From Nelumbo lutea (Eukaryota > Streptophyta > Magnoliopsida > Proteales > Nelumbonaceae), in NCBI GenBank assembly GCA_022828595.1, contig JAKGHH010000001.1, positions 68,692,401 through 68,756,400 of the forward strand: DNA of 64,000 nt. Reading direction: 5' to 3'. A program made the position numbers and the translations under genes. Every line of letters begins with the position of its first letter. The stretch's first letter is position 1. Shown one piece after another: positions 43,462 to 57,100 of the stretch. The notes under the pieces are model-generated. The model was given only the letters and a program-made list of their open reading frames with translations. It was not told the DNA's origin and searched no databases.

Positions 43462-45387
43462 TGAAAGAATGGTAGGATCCATCTAATAGACGCCAAAAAG
43501 GTTGCAGAATGGGTGGGCGAATTTCAAAAATTTCCTACCTTCTCTCAACTGGGAATCATATTCCCTAAATTTAGAATACAATATTCAAAGATCCTACTTG
43601 AACCATAATCAAACCAGATCTGTACCAAAAGATAAATGGGAGGAATATACCTGATCCGGAGAAGCAGTATCTCCCAAATTTGGTGTTCACGCCCAAAGAA
43701 TGCTCCAAGATCCGTTCCTGCTGAAGATGACACAGCTGTGAATGGAACAGAACCAGCAGGGTGCATCCTACACACTGGATCCTTCACAATAATCCTCTGG
43801 AAGTACTAAACACTAAATCCTTTTCAGTCTTTCTTGCAAGACTGATGTCAAGAACAGATTTCTTGACTTTCTTCTCTGCAAAGATCTAATCTTGCAATGG
43901 CAGATGGCGGCGGCAGAAGGAGATTTCCAAAACAAAAAAGGCTGAACTGCTTTTTTTGTTTTTCTGGAGAGTATGAATCAGATCTGATCTGAATTCGCAG
44001 GAGATATCCTATACCTCTTCAAGGTGGTTCGAAATCTCCTCCTTTCTTCTTGATTAAGAAACCTCCTTTTTAGGAGTTATCCCAATCCAAATCAGTATTT
44101 GGATAGGGGATAATCTTAATCCTTTCTGCAGATAGAGTTAGCTTACTCCTGATCTTATCAGGAGGTTACCAGATTCAAATCTAATTTGAATTTGGTCTCT
44201 AAGAGTGGATAAGGCTAAAAGGCCCAATCCTTTTACTAACATTAATCTCAAATTCGCCCTATGGATGGGTGATCATATCAGCCCACCTCGAAATGGGCTT
44301 TTGGCCCATTAAGTGTTCAGTGTCTAATTACTTTCCAATCTGCTGCCCAGTTGGGCTTCTTTGTATGGCGTGGGACCCAAGCATTGATCTACACACCAGC
44401 CACATGGGTTCGGCCCAGCCTTTAATACAAGGCCCGGCCAAATTCACTAAAAAACTCAATGAACCCCTTGAGTCCATCATATGGACCCTATGGGCCCAAC
44501 ACTTACATTAAGTGGTCCCTGGGCCAAGCCATCTTATAAAAACCCAGGGACTGTGGGCAGGTGCAAGATTAGCCCATCAGGTATTATCCTCAATGGTCTT
44601 ACACTTAACCTCTCAGCCCTTAATGATCAAGCACTGCCCGACAAGAGAGGACCTCTCCCTCGGCCGCAAGGAACAGTGCTGCACTCTCCTCTCACATGGA
44701 TCCCGGGAATTAAAACCATTTGCAAACAATTCGAAATTGTACATATATATATAAATATATTAATTTTGCAAAACAAAATTCCAACGATTGAAATCAACTA
44801 CCGGCAGTTTGGTTTCCATCAGAGAGAGTGCATTCCCGATCATTACCCTTTGTCCGACAACGTGGCTGATTCTGTCACTATGATCACCCACTCAGATGAA
44901 TTCTCAAACTGCCCCAACATACCCAGGTTTTGATCCCCGCTAAGGATCTCACTGATTGGCATATCAAAGGCAGCCTGATCCAACACCTAGTGAAATGTCA
45001 TAATCGAGTCTAGGGGTCAGGTGTAACTTTCCAGTTTTGCCCATCTATCTCCAAGGTCCAGGGCAATACTGGAAATCTGGTCCGGTTCAAGGATTCAAGT
45101 AATCCCATACTGCATGTGCCTCGGGTCTTACCCTGATGGCTGAGACAGGCCATCCCAACACTTGGTGGCACACCAGTATCAGCCTTGGCAGGATAAATCT
45201 CCCCAGACTTATCCAACGGCTGTGAACATTTAAAACTAACATGAGTCTCTATAAATGTCCAGTTTTAGGGTTTCACACAGAATTAAACCAAACAACATGA
45301 ATCAAACATGCACTTTATTTATTTCCACTAAATAACAAAAGTACATCAAATCAGATTGAAGCTAAGGGCATACAAAACTGTCTAACA
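43462..45387 (-). repeat. 5' LTR of the young Copia element, complete (1,926 bp)
   Basis: Bounded by TGAAAGAATGG (43,462) and TGTCTAACA (45,387) on the plus strand, i.e. TG...CA on the minus strand. The right flank begins ATCAC, a candidate target duplication whose partner is hidden by the gap. Matches 35,972-37,799 over its whole length. Confidence 0.93.
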
Positions 45388-47506
45388 ATCACTTCCTATC
45401 GACTCCTCGAAGACTCCAGGTTCGACTAACATTGATCCAGGTATGCCCCTTGCTTCCTCTGATGGTTTAGTTCCTATTGATACTACTAACCTCATTGCAG
45501 ATGACCTTGACCTTCCTATTGCACTCAGAAAAGGGAAGGAAAAGTGTGTTGCTCATTGCATCTCACACTATCTCTCCTACAGACTACAGTGGACTATCTC
45601 CTTCCTATCGGACCTTCCTTTCCTCCCTCGACTCTATGTCTATTCCCAAGGGTGTTAGTGAAGCTCTCTCCATACTTGAGTGGAAGACAGCTATGTAGGA
45701 GGAAATGAAAGCTTTGATTAAGAATCAGACATGGGAGATTGTGGATCTATCAGAAGGCAAGGAAACAGCTGTATAAAGATGGGTTTATACAATGAAATAC
45801 AAGGCAAATGGGAGTATAGAAAGGTATAAGAGCAAGGCTGGTTGCATAAGGGTATACTCAAACTTATGGCATAGATTACTTAGAAACTTTTGCACCAGTG
45901 ACAAAGATGAGCTCAGTCCAGATTCTTCTCTCATAGCTACATACTCTTGGCCACTCTTCCAACTTGATGTGAAAAATGCTTTTCTTAATGGGGATTTGCA
46001 AGAAGAGGTTTATATGGATCTTCCAGCTGGTTTCTACGATGATGTGGAAAAGGTAAAGATATGCAAGTTGAAGAAGTCTCTATATGGTTTGAAACAATCA
46101 CCCAAAGCTTGGTTTGATAGGGCTTAGAAGAGCCTTGGTTGTTTTTTGCTATACTCAGACTCAATCAGATCATACTCTGTTTGTAAAGAGGAGGGGGTCC
46201 GTGGTGTCAATTTTGATAGTGTATGTGGATGGCATTGTAGTTATAGGAAATGATCTGAGTGAGATTGATTCCTTGAAGGAAAATCTACACAAAGGGTTTG
46301 AAATTAAGGATCTTGGGGAGCTAAGGTACTTTTTGGGCATTGAGGTGAAAAGATCAAAGCATGGAATCTTTATTTCACAAAGGAAGTATGTTCTGGATCT
46401 ACTACAAGAGACAGGGAAACTTGGGGCGCAAAGGCAGCTAGTACACCTATTGATTAGAACCATAGAATAAATGCTTCAGAAGGTGAACTAGTGAAGGATG
46501 TTGGGAGATATTAGAGATTAGTGGGGCAATTACTATACTTATGTATGACACGACCAAGCATCTCTTATGCAGTGAATGTGGTGAGTCAATACATGCATGC
46601 CCCACGACTTTAGCATTGGGAGGCCATTGACAGGATACTTTCTTATTTGAAAGGACACCCGGGTAGAGGTATATTGTTTGCTGACCATGGACAGTTGAAG
46701 CTAGAGGCTTATATAGATACTGATTGGGCAGGGTGTCTAGGTGACAAGAGATCTATATCAGGAGTTTGCACTCTTGTTGGAGGTAATCTAGTTTCATGGA
46801 AGAGTAAGAAACAGACAGTTGTAGCAAGATCAAGTGCAAAAGCTGAATACAGAGCCATGGCACATGGTGTTTCAGAGCTCCTCTGAATCTATTCCTTGTT
46901 AGGAGAGATTGGATTGAGGTAGAAGAACCTATGATGCTATACTGTGACAACCAAGCAGCAATTAACATTACCCACAACCCAGTTCAACATGATAGGGCAA
47001 AGCACATTGAAGTGGACAAACATTTTATAAGAGAAAGGGTGACTTCGGGGGAAGTTTGCTTGCCATATGTTGCATCTGATTTGCAGCTTGATGATGTTCT
47101 TACAAAAGGTGTTGCAAGAAACAAGCTGGAGCATGATCTACGCAAGTTGGGAATGTGTGACATTTATTCCCAACTTGAGGGGGAGTGTTGAGTTATTAGG
47201 CCGATGTTCTCTTATTGGGCCAACTTTATTTATTTTTTATTTACATAGTTCAGTTAAGAAGTTATTGGGCCTTAGGCCCATTAGTTTATGTTAAGTTAAG
47301 TGGTTCTTTTTAGCTTCTTACAAGTAGCCGACCTACTAAGGGCATACTTGTACTTGTACATCCTTTTATGAGTATAATTAAAAGGAAGCAGGCAGCCAGA
47401 TCTAATTCTTTTGGCTTCCTCTCATTCTCTTCTATTTCTTCTTCTTTTATTTTCTATCAGAAACTTTTCTCTTCTTTCTTCTTTTCATAAAGTTTATATC
47501 AAAACA
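45388..47506 (+). mobile_element. 3' half of a degenerate Ty1/Copia element
   Basis: Starts in the pol linker just before reverse transcriptase and goes on to the 3' LTR. Recognisable: QLDVKNAFLNGDLQEEVYMD (45,960-46,020), KSLYGLKQSPKAWFDR, YVDGIVVIGND (46,219; the second catalytic Asp of YVDD is Gly), RNase H ([49 protein letters not shown]), a polypurine tract (GAGGGGGAG) and an LTR. Several frameshifts and stops are present. Gag, protease and integrase are absent: the young Copia element abuts it on the left, and its missing half is not on the other side. Confidence 0.85.
47186..47506 (+). repeat. 3' LTR of the degenerate Copia element
   Basis: TGTTGAGTTATTAGG directly follows the polypurine tract GGGGGAG. 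A TATA-like GTATAATTAAAAGG lies at about 47,371. A plausible end is ATCAAAACA at 47,506, followed by GCTATCAGAGC, which resembles a primer-binding site. The right edge is inferred because no partner LTR is present. Confidence 0.6.
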
Positions 47507-48376
47507 GCTATCAGAGCTCTTCTACTAAAGGGATTCATCAAACACCATCAGCCAGTTGGGGAAGCATGGGAATGGCCCTTAGTGGTTGACTCATTTCCTG
47601 AAACATTGCTGATTCTCTGCACATCAACTTCAAGTGGATCCCTAAGAAGTCAAATTCTATAGCATCTCATGTAATTTTTATTCTTAATACAAATTAAGTT
47701 ATCCTTCTCAAAAAAATGCACAACATTTATTCTTTTCTAAAAATAAAACACAAGGGCACAAGCATGCACATGTACACTTTAATAAATTTTGGGGGCTTGC
47801 CATGTCTGACACCAAGCATCTGTATCCAAATGTGACAACACCCTTGCCCGCACCCAAAGATCATAGGTTTTAATTGATCTCATTCTGCACTAATAAAATC
47901 CATGGTTCAGTTCACCTACACACATTCCTCTGGAATTTATGATAACAGAGTGTCAACTGTATCCTTCAAAACAAAGGTCCTATTTTGCTATTATTGCAAA
48001 GTCATCCAGAAATATTCGCCTATTAACACCGCTGCAAACCCATTAAAACCCATCAATCAATGACATGGATGTTTGCTACTCAAAAAGAGAACTAGATTAA
48101 TTGTCCCTTCCCTTCATTCTCTTAAAACAGGACTTCTCTCTCCCAGCATTGTTTCCCATTTTTCTTTCAGATTCTCATTTTTTCGGTTCCTAATGATGTA
48201 TGTACATGTACAATTATAGGCCAAAAGAACAATTACATCCCCTGTTCCATCCCTTCTTGTATATCAAGTTCCAACTGGCATTACTACCAAAGAAATAAGC
48301 AAAGGAACATTAGGCAGAATAGTATAAAAGAGAAGGCAATTTTTAGTACACAACTGACATCCAAATTCAGGATTAC
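47507..48376. other. Non-coding DNA after the Copia LTR; expected next exon of the DUF21/CBS gene not found
   Basis: Both strands were read for the exon that should follow 48,377 (second CBS motif and the CorC-type C-terminus). None was recognised here, nor anywhere to the left in the retrotransposon block. The stretch is otherwise AT-rich with no supported gene. Confidence 0.5.
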
Positions 48377-50908
48377 CAGGCACAAAATATGCAGGCTTGT
48401 GTGCAATATCCCCCACTTTGGAACTTTCTAGTAGCTCACCCTTCAAAACCAAACAGATTATAATTTTTGCCATTATCAGAAGCTTGTTTAGCCTAATGAA
48501 AAAAGAAAAAAAAAAAAAGAAAAAGATAATTTAGCCTAAAAGGCAATAATTTAGATCAGAAAAAATTAAGAAAGGCTTTTTGCATCTACGCCTCCTTGTT
48601 TCAGTAATTTTATATATTGCCCCTATGATTTAGGTTTTTCAGTGATGTCCCTATGCTTTACAGATTGACTGCATCCCTTCACCCACACCTAAAAGCAACC
48701 TAAAGCCATTAGTTTAGGAAGCAATGAAATTGCCTTTTACTCTTTCAAATTAAAAGGGAATAAAATCCATAAAAATTGATTTTTTTAATTAGAACTTGAT
48801 ATGTCTTGGTTTCTCAAATTTTCTATTTATTAATTTCTATATTGGAAGAATATTTTAGATTTTAGATAGGAAAAACATGAATTGAAAGATTTCTAAAGCA
48901 AAATAAATATGCTTTATTCCCTTACAAATTTCAAGTTAATCAAGGGAAGTTTTGTCACTTTATGATTTTAAGTTGCTTTGGATGGCAGGGTTATGGATGC
49001 AGTCAATTTGTAGAACATAGGTAAATCAATACAAAACCAGAAAACATAGGGGGAATATGCAAGTTGCCATAACTTCATTGTATTGGGCATAATTGTAACT
49101 GATTGCTTGAGATTGCAGTTTAGATTAATGTCTCTCTGCAATCTTTATCTATTGTAACTGAATTTCTCTGTTATTAATTAAAATTTCTTGCTGATCAAAT
49201 ATATATATATATATGCAAGTTGCCATAACATGGGGGTATAGATGCAAAAAGCCCAACAAGAAACTAGCTGACCTTTTGAACATAATCAAGTAGATCCATT
49301 GCATATGCAATACCCACAATATTGTCAATGCGCTGCTCAAAAACAGGAACCCTAGAAATACATCCATATAGTTCTTAGTACATAACAGTAGGCACTTTTC
49401 ATTATTGTGCACAACTGGTAGTTTAAAATACCTGGAATATTGATGAGTCACCCACAAGTTGTGGAAATCAATAAGAGTTGCACTACCATCAATTGCAACA
49501 ACATCTACCAAAGGAGTCATTACCTCCCTTACATGTGTATCTTTTATCTCTAGCACATTTTCAATCATGTCCTGCAAGAGAATCCATAGCAATGTCAACA
49601 CACAGACAAAAGCAGTTTTGAAGAGTAGGTGGGCACTTTTACTTTATGCTATTTATTTTTTCAAGGAGAGCTTAGAATCATCAAGAAACAAAGCATTATT
49701 TTGAAAGGGAAGTAGTTCATTCAATTACAGTGAAGTTTTGTGGTGAAATTGTTTCTTAGAGGCGTTTATTATGCACAGAACATTGGTTTGAAAGGAGGTG
49801 CAGGAGATACAGATATGGAAGAATTGAACCATGATTATGAGGAGGATGAAAACAAGGACCATAACTCATTGGAAGTGAATAAAAGTATTAGTAAGGAGCT
49901 TCAGCAATTGCTGTTGCAAGGTAGAACTCAGAGGGTAGCCAGGGTGACTGTTATTGAAAGATGAGCAAAAAGAAACAAAAGTCTATTCTGGAAGAGAAAG
50001 AAGGATCACATGGCCAAGGATTTATAAGAGTAGTCCTAGAGAGGGAAACACTAGTGGTATAAGTGGGGAAAGATTTATATAATTATAATTCTCAACAATT
50101 TGGAACTCAGCATCGAGTTGAAAATAGCATGAACTAAAATGCACAATAAACATAAAACTGCAAAATAACTCGTAAGCATACCCTATTACCTGTTCTTCCT
50201 CCTCAATTGCTCCACTCAGTTCTGCCCCTCGCAGCATCAACTTCAACTCATCTTCAGTGACATATAGTTCACTGCATAAAAGAATCAAAGGTTGTTAAGA
50301 AATAGCAGAAGCAAAATAAACAATACATACTCTTTTTTAGGTAAACAATCATAACAAGAGCAGTAATCGGGTCAGATTCAGATCGGGTCCAGCTACATCT
50401 GAATTTGATTCAATTATTAAAATGTTAGATCTAAATCCAGTCCAAAATCCAAACTGTTGGATTCAGATCTAATCCGAGTCTGACTTGTTGTGCTTAAAAT
50501 AAAGAAAAATTGAACTTATTTATTTTTTAATTTATACATAGATAAATTTATATAAAATATTAAATATTAAATTTATTTAGTTAAATTGTATATTATCCGA
50601 GATTCAACATCCAATCCGAGATTAAACATTATTGTTTTATATTTATTTATTTTATATATAAATAAATGTATATATATATATATACATATGTATGTATGTA
50701 TGTATGATATATATATATACATGTATGTATAATATATGTATATATGTATGTACGTACGTATGTACGTATGTATGCATGTATGTATTTAATGTATTTATTT
50801 AATGCATATATGTATTTAATGCATCTGATTAGTAATCCAATCTGATTAAAATCCGAATAAATTAAACATTATTGTTTTATATTTATTTATTTTATATATA
50901 AATATATG

Positions 50909-50939
<31 letters not shown>

Positions 50940-51030
50940 GTATGTATGTATGTACGTACGTATGTACTATGTATGTATGTATGTATTTAATGTATTTATT
51001 TATATAATATATATATATATGTGTATATAC

Positions 51031-51100
<70 letters not shown>

Positions 51101-54100
51101 TTCTTGTGTAAAGTGAAGGGTGAGGACTGTAACCATTTACTGATATCGTGCTCTTTTGCTGCCAATATTTGGAACTGGGTTGTTGCACTATTTGGGTGCA
51201 GGTGGAACTTGCCCACCGAAGTAAAGCTGTTGTTCATTCCGGCTGCCTTTAGGAGATTGACAAAAAGAGGGAAGCTAATGTGGAAATGTATCAGAGCCGC
51301 TACCTTGTGGACTTTATGGGATGAGAGAAATGCTAGAATATTTCAAGAAAAGGAAAGAAGTCTTGCTGAAATTAAGGAATGCATAACGAAATCTTCACAC
51401 TTGTTGGCAGCTTACTCCTTTGATGACTTAAGGAGAAACTGGGCAGCAGTGGCTTCTACAGTCTCCACAAAGAACAAATCACAAGCTGAATGGGAATCCC
51501 CACCGGATGGAGTGGTAAAACTGAAATTTGATGGTAGCTGCCAAGGTAACCCAGGGCCACTTGGAATAGGAGGGATTCTGAGAGACAAAGATAGCAACAT
51601 GTTGTCTTTATTTTCAGGACCAGTGGGTGTTGGTGATTCTGTAAGGGCAGAGATACTAGCAGCGGTACAAGGTAATACAGATGGCCAGTCAACTTGGAGT
51701 GAACAATTTGATAGTAGAAGGGGATTCCAAGGTAGTAGTGGGCTGGTTGACAAGTCCAGAGACAGCTTGTTGGAGCTACAGGGATCTGTTAAAGAAAGTT
51801 AAATGGCTGACAAGGAATATGTCAGTCAGGTTTCAGTGGGTCAGCAGATCAGCAAATGCAATGGCTGATTCTTTGGCCAAGCAAGGGGTGTCAAGGGGAG
51901 ATCTGTTTTGGGCCACTTTGTAACTGTGTTTCAGGCTTGTGTTTGTTTAGTGTTTATGACTCAGTCCTAGGGGGAGGTAACACCTTGTGCCTCTTCCTAG
52001 GCTGAATGTACTACATACATGCATATATATGTGTGTAATAGGATTATATAATTATAACATTATTTCTTCCCCTTCTATTTGATCATTTGGGTAGCAAGGT
52101 GTTTCCGTTGTTCTGATACAATCAGCCTTCTGTTTACTATCAAAAGTACTGACCAATCAAATGGAAAATTCAAACAATAACCAATGAAAACCATATAAAA
52201 GAAGATAAAACATACCTTCTTCCTTTCAAACCAAGCATTTTAAGCATTCCCATTGATAGAAAAGTCACAACTCTTCCCACAGGATACAGTACCAAGGAAA
52301 GCCATGCCACTGGCCTGGCCTAGAGAGAGTGCATGCAGTTGTCAAAAAAATGGTAACAACCTCATCAAAGTACATGAAGCAACCACCATAAAGAGGAATT
52401 GGTGGAAAAAAAGACCACTTTGTTATCATTAACAAAATCACTAAGCTTTGTTGAGTCAACAAATCAAAGGATTACAAAGATCAATCAAAAGCACCAAAAT
52501 GTGCCAAATACAAAGCCTTCCACAGAGGAAAGGCCAAACTTTTTATAAATAAACAGAGACTAAGAATATCCAAAGGAAGAAGCTCCCCAGTACAAACCAT
52601 TGCTCTCAAAAAAAGACCATATCAATTAGCATAAAATGTGCTAATCACTCATATTTATCTGAACTCCAGGAAAAAGGTGGAAAATTTAAACTTACCACAA
52701 ACCTAGCAACCTCTGTAGCATGGTGAACTGCTATACTTTTTGGAGTAATTTCTGTGAGGAGCAAAACAGCAACCTGAAATCATTATGGAAGATACTTGGT
52801 TTAGTTGACTTACCCTAGGAAACAAAGCATGGCTTCTTTCGTGTTGCCATTTACATGAGACAAAAAGACAGTCAACCCATAGGCTTAGCCCACTTAAACT
52901 AAGATTTTTAATCATCATCGAACCCAACTTTAATGTTCTTAACCCTAACCAAACATGGTTTAGGTCATGGGCTGGTGGGTCAGGATAGGTCAGGGTAAAC
53001 CTTGATATCTATATCATAGAAATAGATAAAAACTTAAGGTAAAAATCATGAAAGACAAGAGTTGGGCTCAGATCCTCCTACATCTAAGACAAAGCTATAA
53101 ACCTCTAACCACTAGACCTACACCTTTCAAATGCTTGAAACATAGTTACCTGCACATGTATGTGTTTTCATGTATGCACATTTTCTTGATAGAAATAAAG
53201 AAAAATCAGAAAAGAAGGAAGAGTAAGAGAGAAGAGAGAGGAGAGGAGAGAATGAGAGAAACTGAGATTGAAGAGGCAAAAATCTTTGCTGGCAGTGCCA
53301 GCTTTCTATTATATAGTAGGGTGACACCAAAAAAAAACAATAATAAAAGGTAAAAAAGACCACAGCCCCGCTGTGGCCCATAATACATCAAATATTAACA
53401 GTTTTAACACCCCCCTCAAGTTGGGACATAGATGTCAATCATGCCCAATTTGTCACACAAGTCATTGTACCGCAAATGATGAAGGCCCTTTATGAAGATA
53501 TCTACAAGTTATTCTTCAGAGCTGGCATAGGGAGTACACACTTGTCCACTCATGAGTTTCTCCCCGATGAAATGCTTGTCTACTTCAATGTGTTTAGTTC
53601 TATCATGAAGGATTAGGTTGGCTGCAATGTTGATAGCAGCCTTGTTGTCACAATAAAGTGATAAGGGACTATCAACTGTGAACCCCAGTTCACCTAACAA
53701 GTTCTTTATCCACATAATCTCAGCAACTCCATGGGACATTGCTCTATACTCTGCTTCCGCACTAGATCTAGCCACCACACTTTGTTTTTTACTTCTCCAT
53801 GTGACTAAATTTCCTCTCACACAGTACCCATTGGTAGACTTTCTGTCATCTACTGCCCCTACCCAATCAGCACTTATGTACACTTCAACTTTCAAATGCT
53901 CATGTTTTTGGAACAACAAACCAGCACTTGGAAACTTCTTGAGGTACCTAAGAATCCTCTTGGCAGCCTCAAAATGTGTAATGTTGGGATTATGCATAAA
54001 TTGACTAAGGACATCCATGGCATAAGCAATGTCGGGGTCTGGTCATGGACAAATATAAAAAACTGCCTATAAGCCTCTGAAATTGCCTCACATCTTTTAT

Positions 54101-57100
54101 AGGTTCTCCCTAACTATCACCCAACATGTGATTTGGATCAATTGATGAATCAATTGACTTCACTCGTAACTTCTCAGTACCCTCCAATAGATCTAGGACA
54201 CATTTCCTCTAAGAAATGAATATCCCCTTTTGAGAGCAGGCAACTCAATTCCAAGGAAATAGTGCAAAGGACCTAGATCTTTCACCTCGAATTGTGTGGC
54301 TAAGAACTCTTTCCATTTTTGTATTTTTGTTGTCCAATCACCAATAACTACTATGTCATCAACATACACAATCAGGGCTGCAATTTTTCCTTCACCTTTT
54401 ATTGATAAATGAATGAAATTATCATTAATAAAGAAAAAATGAGCATACAAACAACCTAAGAAGAGGCACGAGATGCGACCTCCTCTTTAAGGATGAAAGC
54501 AAAAACTCACACTAAACAATGTATGATCTAACTGACATTGTTTAAACCCCATTTGTTGTACGACTAAATAGAACCTATTGAACCAAGCCTGCAGTGACTA
54601 CTACAACCCATACAAGGATTTCTTCAACCCGCATACCTTATACTCACTACCTTTGGCACAAAGCCCGAAGGCTGAACCATGTACACTTCTTCTAAATCAC
54701 TATTCAAGAAAGCATTTTTAATGTCTAAGTGGTGAAGGTCCCAGTCAAAATTAGCTGCCGCTGAAAGGAGGACTCTAATGGAGTTCATCTTGGCTACAGG
54801 TGCAAAAATCTCGTCTCTACATAGTCCACCCCATACACTTGTGTATACCCTTTTGCTACCAATCTAGCTCTGTACCTTTCCATTGTACCATCAGCCTATG
54901 TTTGACTATGAACACCCACTTACATCCCACTAGTTCTTTTCCTTCAGGAAGATCTACCAACTCCCAAGTGTTATTTTTATGTAAGGCATTAATTTCTTCC
55001 TTCATCACATTTTTCCATTCAAGTATAAATAAGGCCTCTACCACATTCTTAGGAATAGAAACGCTGTCAATGGAAGTAAAAAAAGCACAAAAAGAGGGTG
55101 AAACATGATCATAAGGAAGCAAAGTGAGAGATAGGATGTTTAATAATTCAAAACCTAAAACCCTTGCTCTTAACAATAAGAATATCCAAATTATCAATAG
55201 AAAAAGTATCTACATCAATGGGGTCAAACATATCAATAGTAGGAACAAGAATACCCGATTGATAAGGATCTGCCACTAGAGAGTCTAGTAGTATTGGTAG
55301 CATAGCTTCATGTTGTTCCACGACTGTTGAAATCTATTGGCCCTTACTACAACAAAAGAAAACACGGAACGGAGGAGGATCAGAAAGAGGAGGAAGTTGA
55401 ACTTGAGCATGTTTCTCCTCAACCCTACTCTCCCCTCGAGGAGAAACAAGGAAGAAGAATTCATTCTCAAAAAAGGACACATCCATGGAGACATAATACT
55501 TGCAAGACACAAAGTATCAGTATTTTAAAAGCACAAGGCGCAAAAAAGGCACAGAGGTCAATTTGCTCCTAAGGTGTAAGGCGCAAGGCAAGGCGCGCAC
55601 CTTTTTGAAACAAGGCAAAAAAATATAAAAAAATGCTAAAAATAAAAAAAATGTCAAAAAATTCAAAACAAATGCCAAAAATATTTGGGAACATGCAAAT
55701 GCAATAACAGGCCACTAACAACTTCAAGGTGTCAATTCTTTCTTTCAACAACACTATTCTATTGAGGTGTTTTAGCACAAGAACTTCAATGAAGAGAACT
55801 ACATGAGGCAAAAAAAATTCTATGAGATCGCTATGAAAATATTCTTTCACATTGTCAAACTAGAAGATGTGGATCTCAGTCTGAAATTGGGTAAATACCA
55901 TGTGTTGAAAATTTTGCACATCTCTAGATCGCATTGGACAAAGCCAAGTGTATCGAGAATAGTCATCAATCAATGTGATAAAATATTTATAACCCGTTTC
56001 AAAAGGTAGAGTAATAGGGCCCCAAACATCAAAGTAGATAATATGAAAAGGAAAATCAGATCTTTTCTTTCTCAAAGGAAAAGAGTTTCTACAATGATTG
56101 CTCAACGGACACGTTACACTACAACTCATTTACTCAAAGGATAGATGCCAAGATGACTATGCCATAAATAGGCCTAACTCTTACTATAATGACGTAGACT
56201 CTAAAGCAACAAGACCAACTTCATTCTCCAACACGTAGAGACCATCCACCATATTACCTATACCAATTGTCCTCCCAAAGGTTTAATCTTAAAAAACACA
56301 AGAAGGGAAAAAAGTTACTGAACAATTTGAGGAATGAGTATATACTGTTAATAGAAAGTAAATTGATAGATAATTTATGAACACGTAGCACATTAGAAAG
56401 GGTGAGGTTAAACAAACGGGAGATGATTCCTTGACCAGCAATGGTAGAGAACAACCCATCAACTAGTCTCACCTTGTCTCTCTTAAAGAGGAGGTTATAC
56501 ACCTAAAATAAGTTGGACTTACTCGTCATGTGATTTGAGGCTCCAAAGTCAATGATCCAAGGAGACTTAAATGTGTAAGATGACACATGGAAGGCAGTGG
56601 CAGAGTTACCTAATATAGACGCAAAGGAGGTAGATGGAGTAGGACCAAAGTCCATCTAACAAAGTGTCCTATCATACAGTTCCAAATGGTCACGAAAAGA
56701 ATTGATAATCTATTCCTTCGGATCAGAAATAGAAGGATGATCCTGAAATATGGTGGGGGAAGTCTCTTGAGTTGCCACATTTGCTGAAATTATACTTCTT
56801 TTGGCTTTGTTGGACTGGCTTCTTATTTTGATCAGATATTTTTTGCTCAACTCCTAAGCCCAGTTTGGCTTCCCATGAAGATCCTAGCAAGTCTTGATAG
56901 TGAGTACACCAAAGTTTGTCCTTGTCCTCCACTCTTTTCTAGGAATCACCCTTCTTAAAGGAGTTACTACCATTCACATTAGCACCACCCCTAGCTATCA
57001 AAGCAGCTGGCTCCCCCTTAGAAGTACTCATCACATTTCTTCTACTTTCTTCTAACTACACTAAAGCATAAACGTCTTGAACTAAAAGATAGGTCTTTAT

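Larger units (their letters stand above)
35972..45387 (-). mobile_element. Young Ty1/Copia element, nearly complete, with about 1.9 kb LTRs
   Basis: Minus-strand order: 5' LTR (45,387-43,462), tRNA-iMet primer site, 1.8 kb leader, gag-pol as one frame with a single TAG, polypurine tract, 3' LTR (37,799 into the gap). The two LTRs differ by only a few percent by eye, so insertion is recent. Termini are TGTTAG...TTTCA on the minus strand. The base composition of the LTR (long AT-rich promoter part) and the long untranslated leader are typical of larger plant Copia lineages; the lineage was not assigned with confidence. Confidence 0.92.

Noticed and set aside
49740..49964. Acidic 74-codon plus-strand frame
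   Set aside because: Lies in the intron between exons 50271-50190 and 49571-49432 of the DUF21/CBS gene; no similarity and no supporting structure seen.
50887..51237. Tyr/Ile-rich open frame
   Set aside because: Translation of a (TA)n/(CA)n microsatellite running into antisense L1 sequence.
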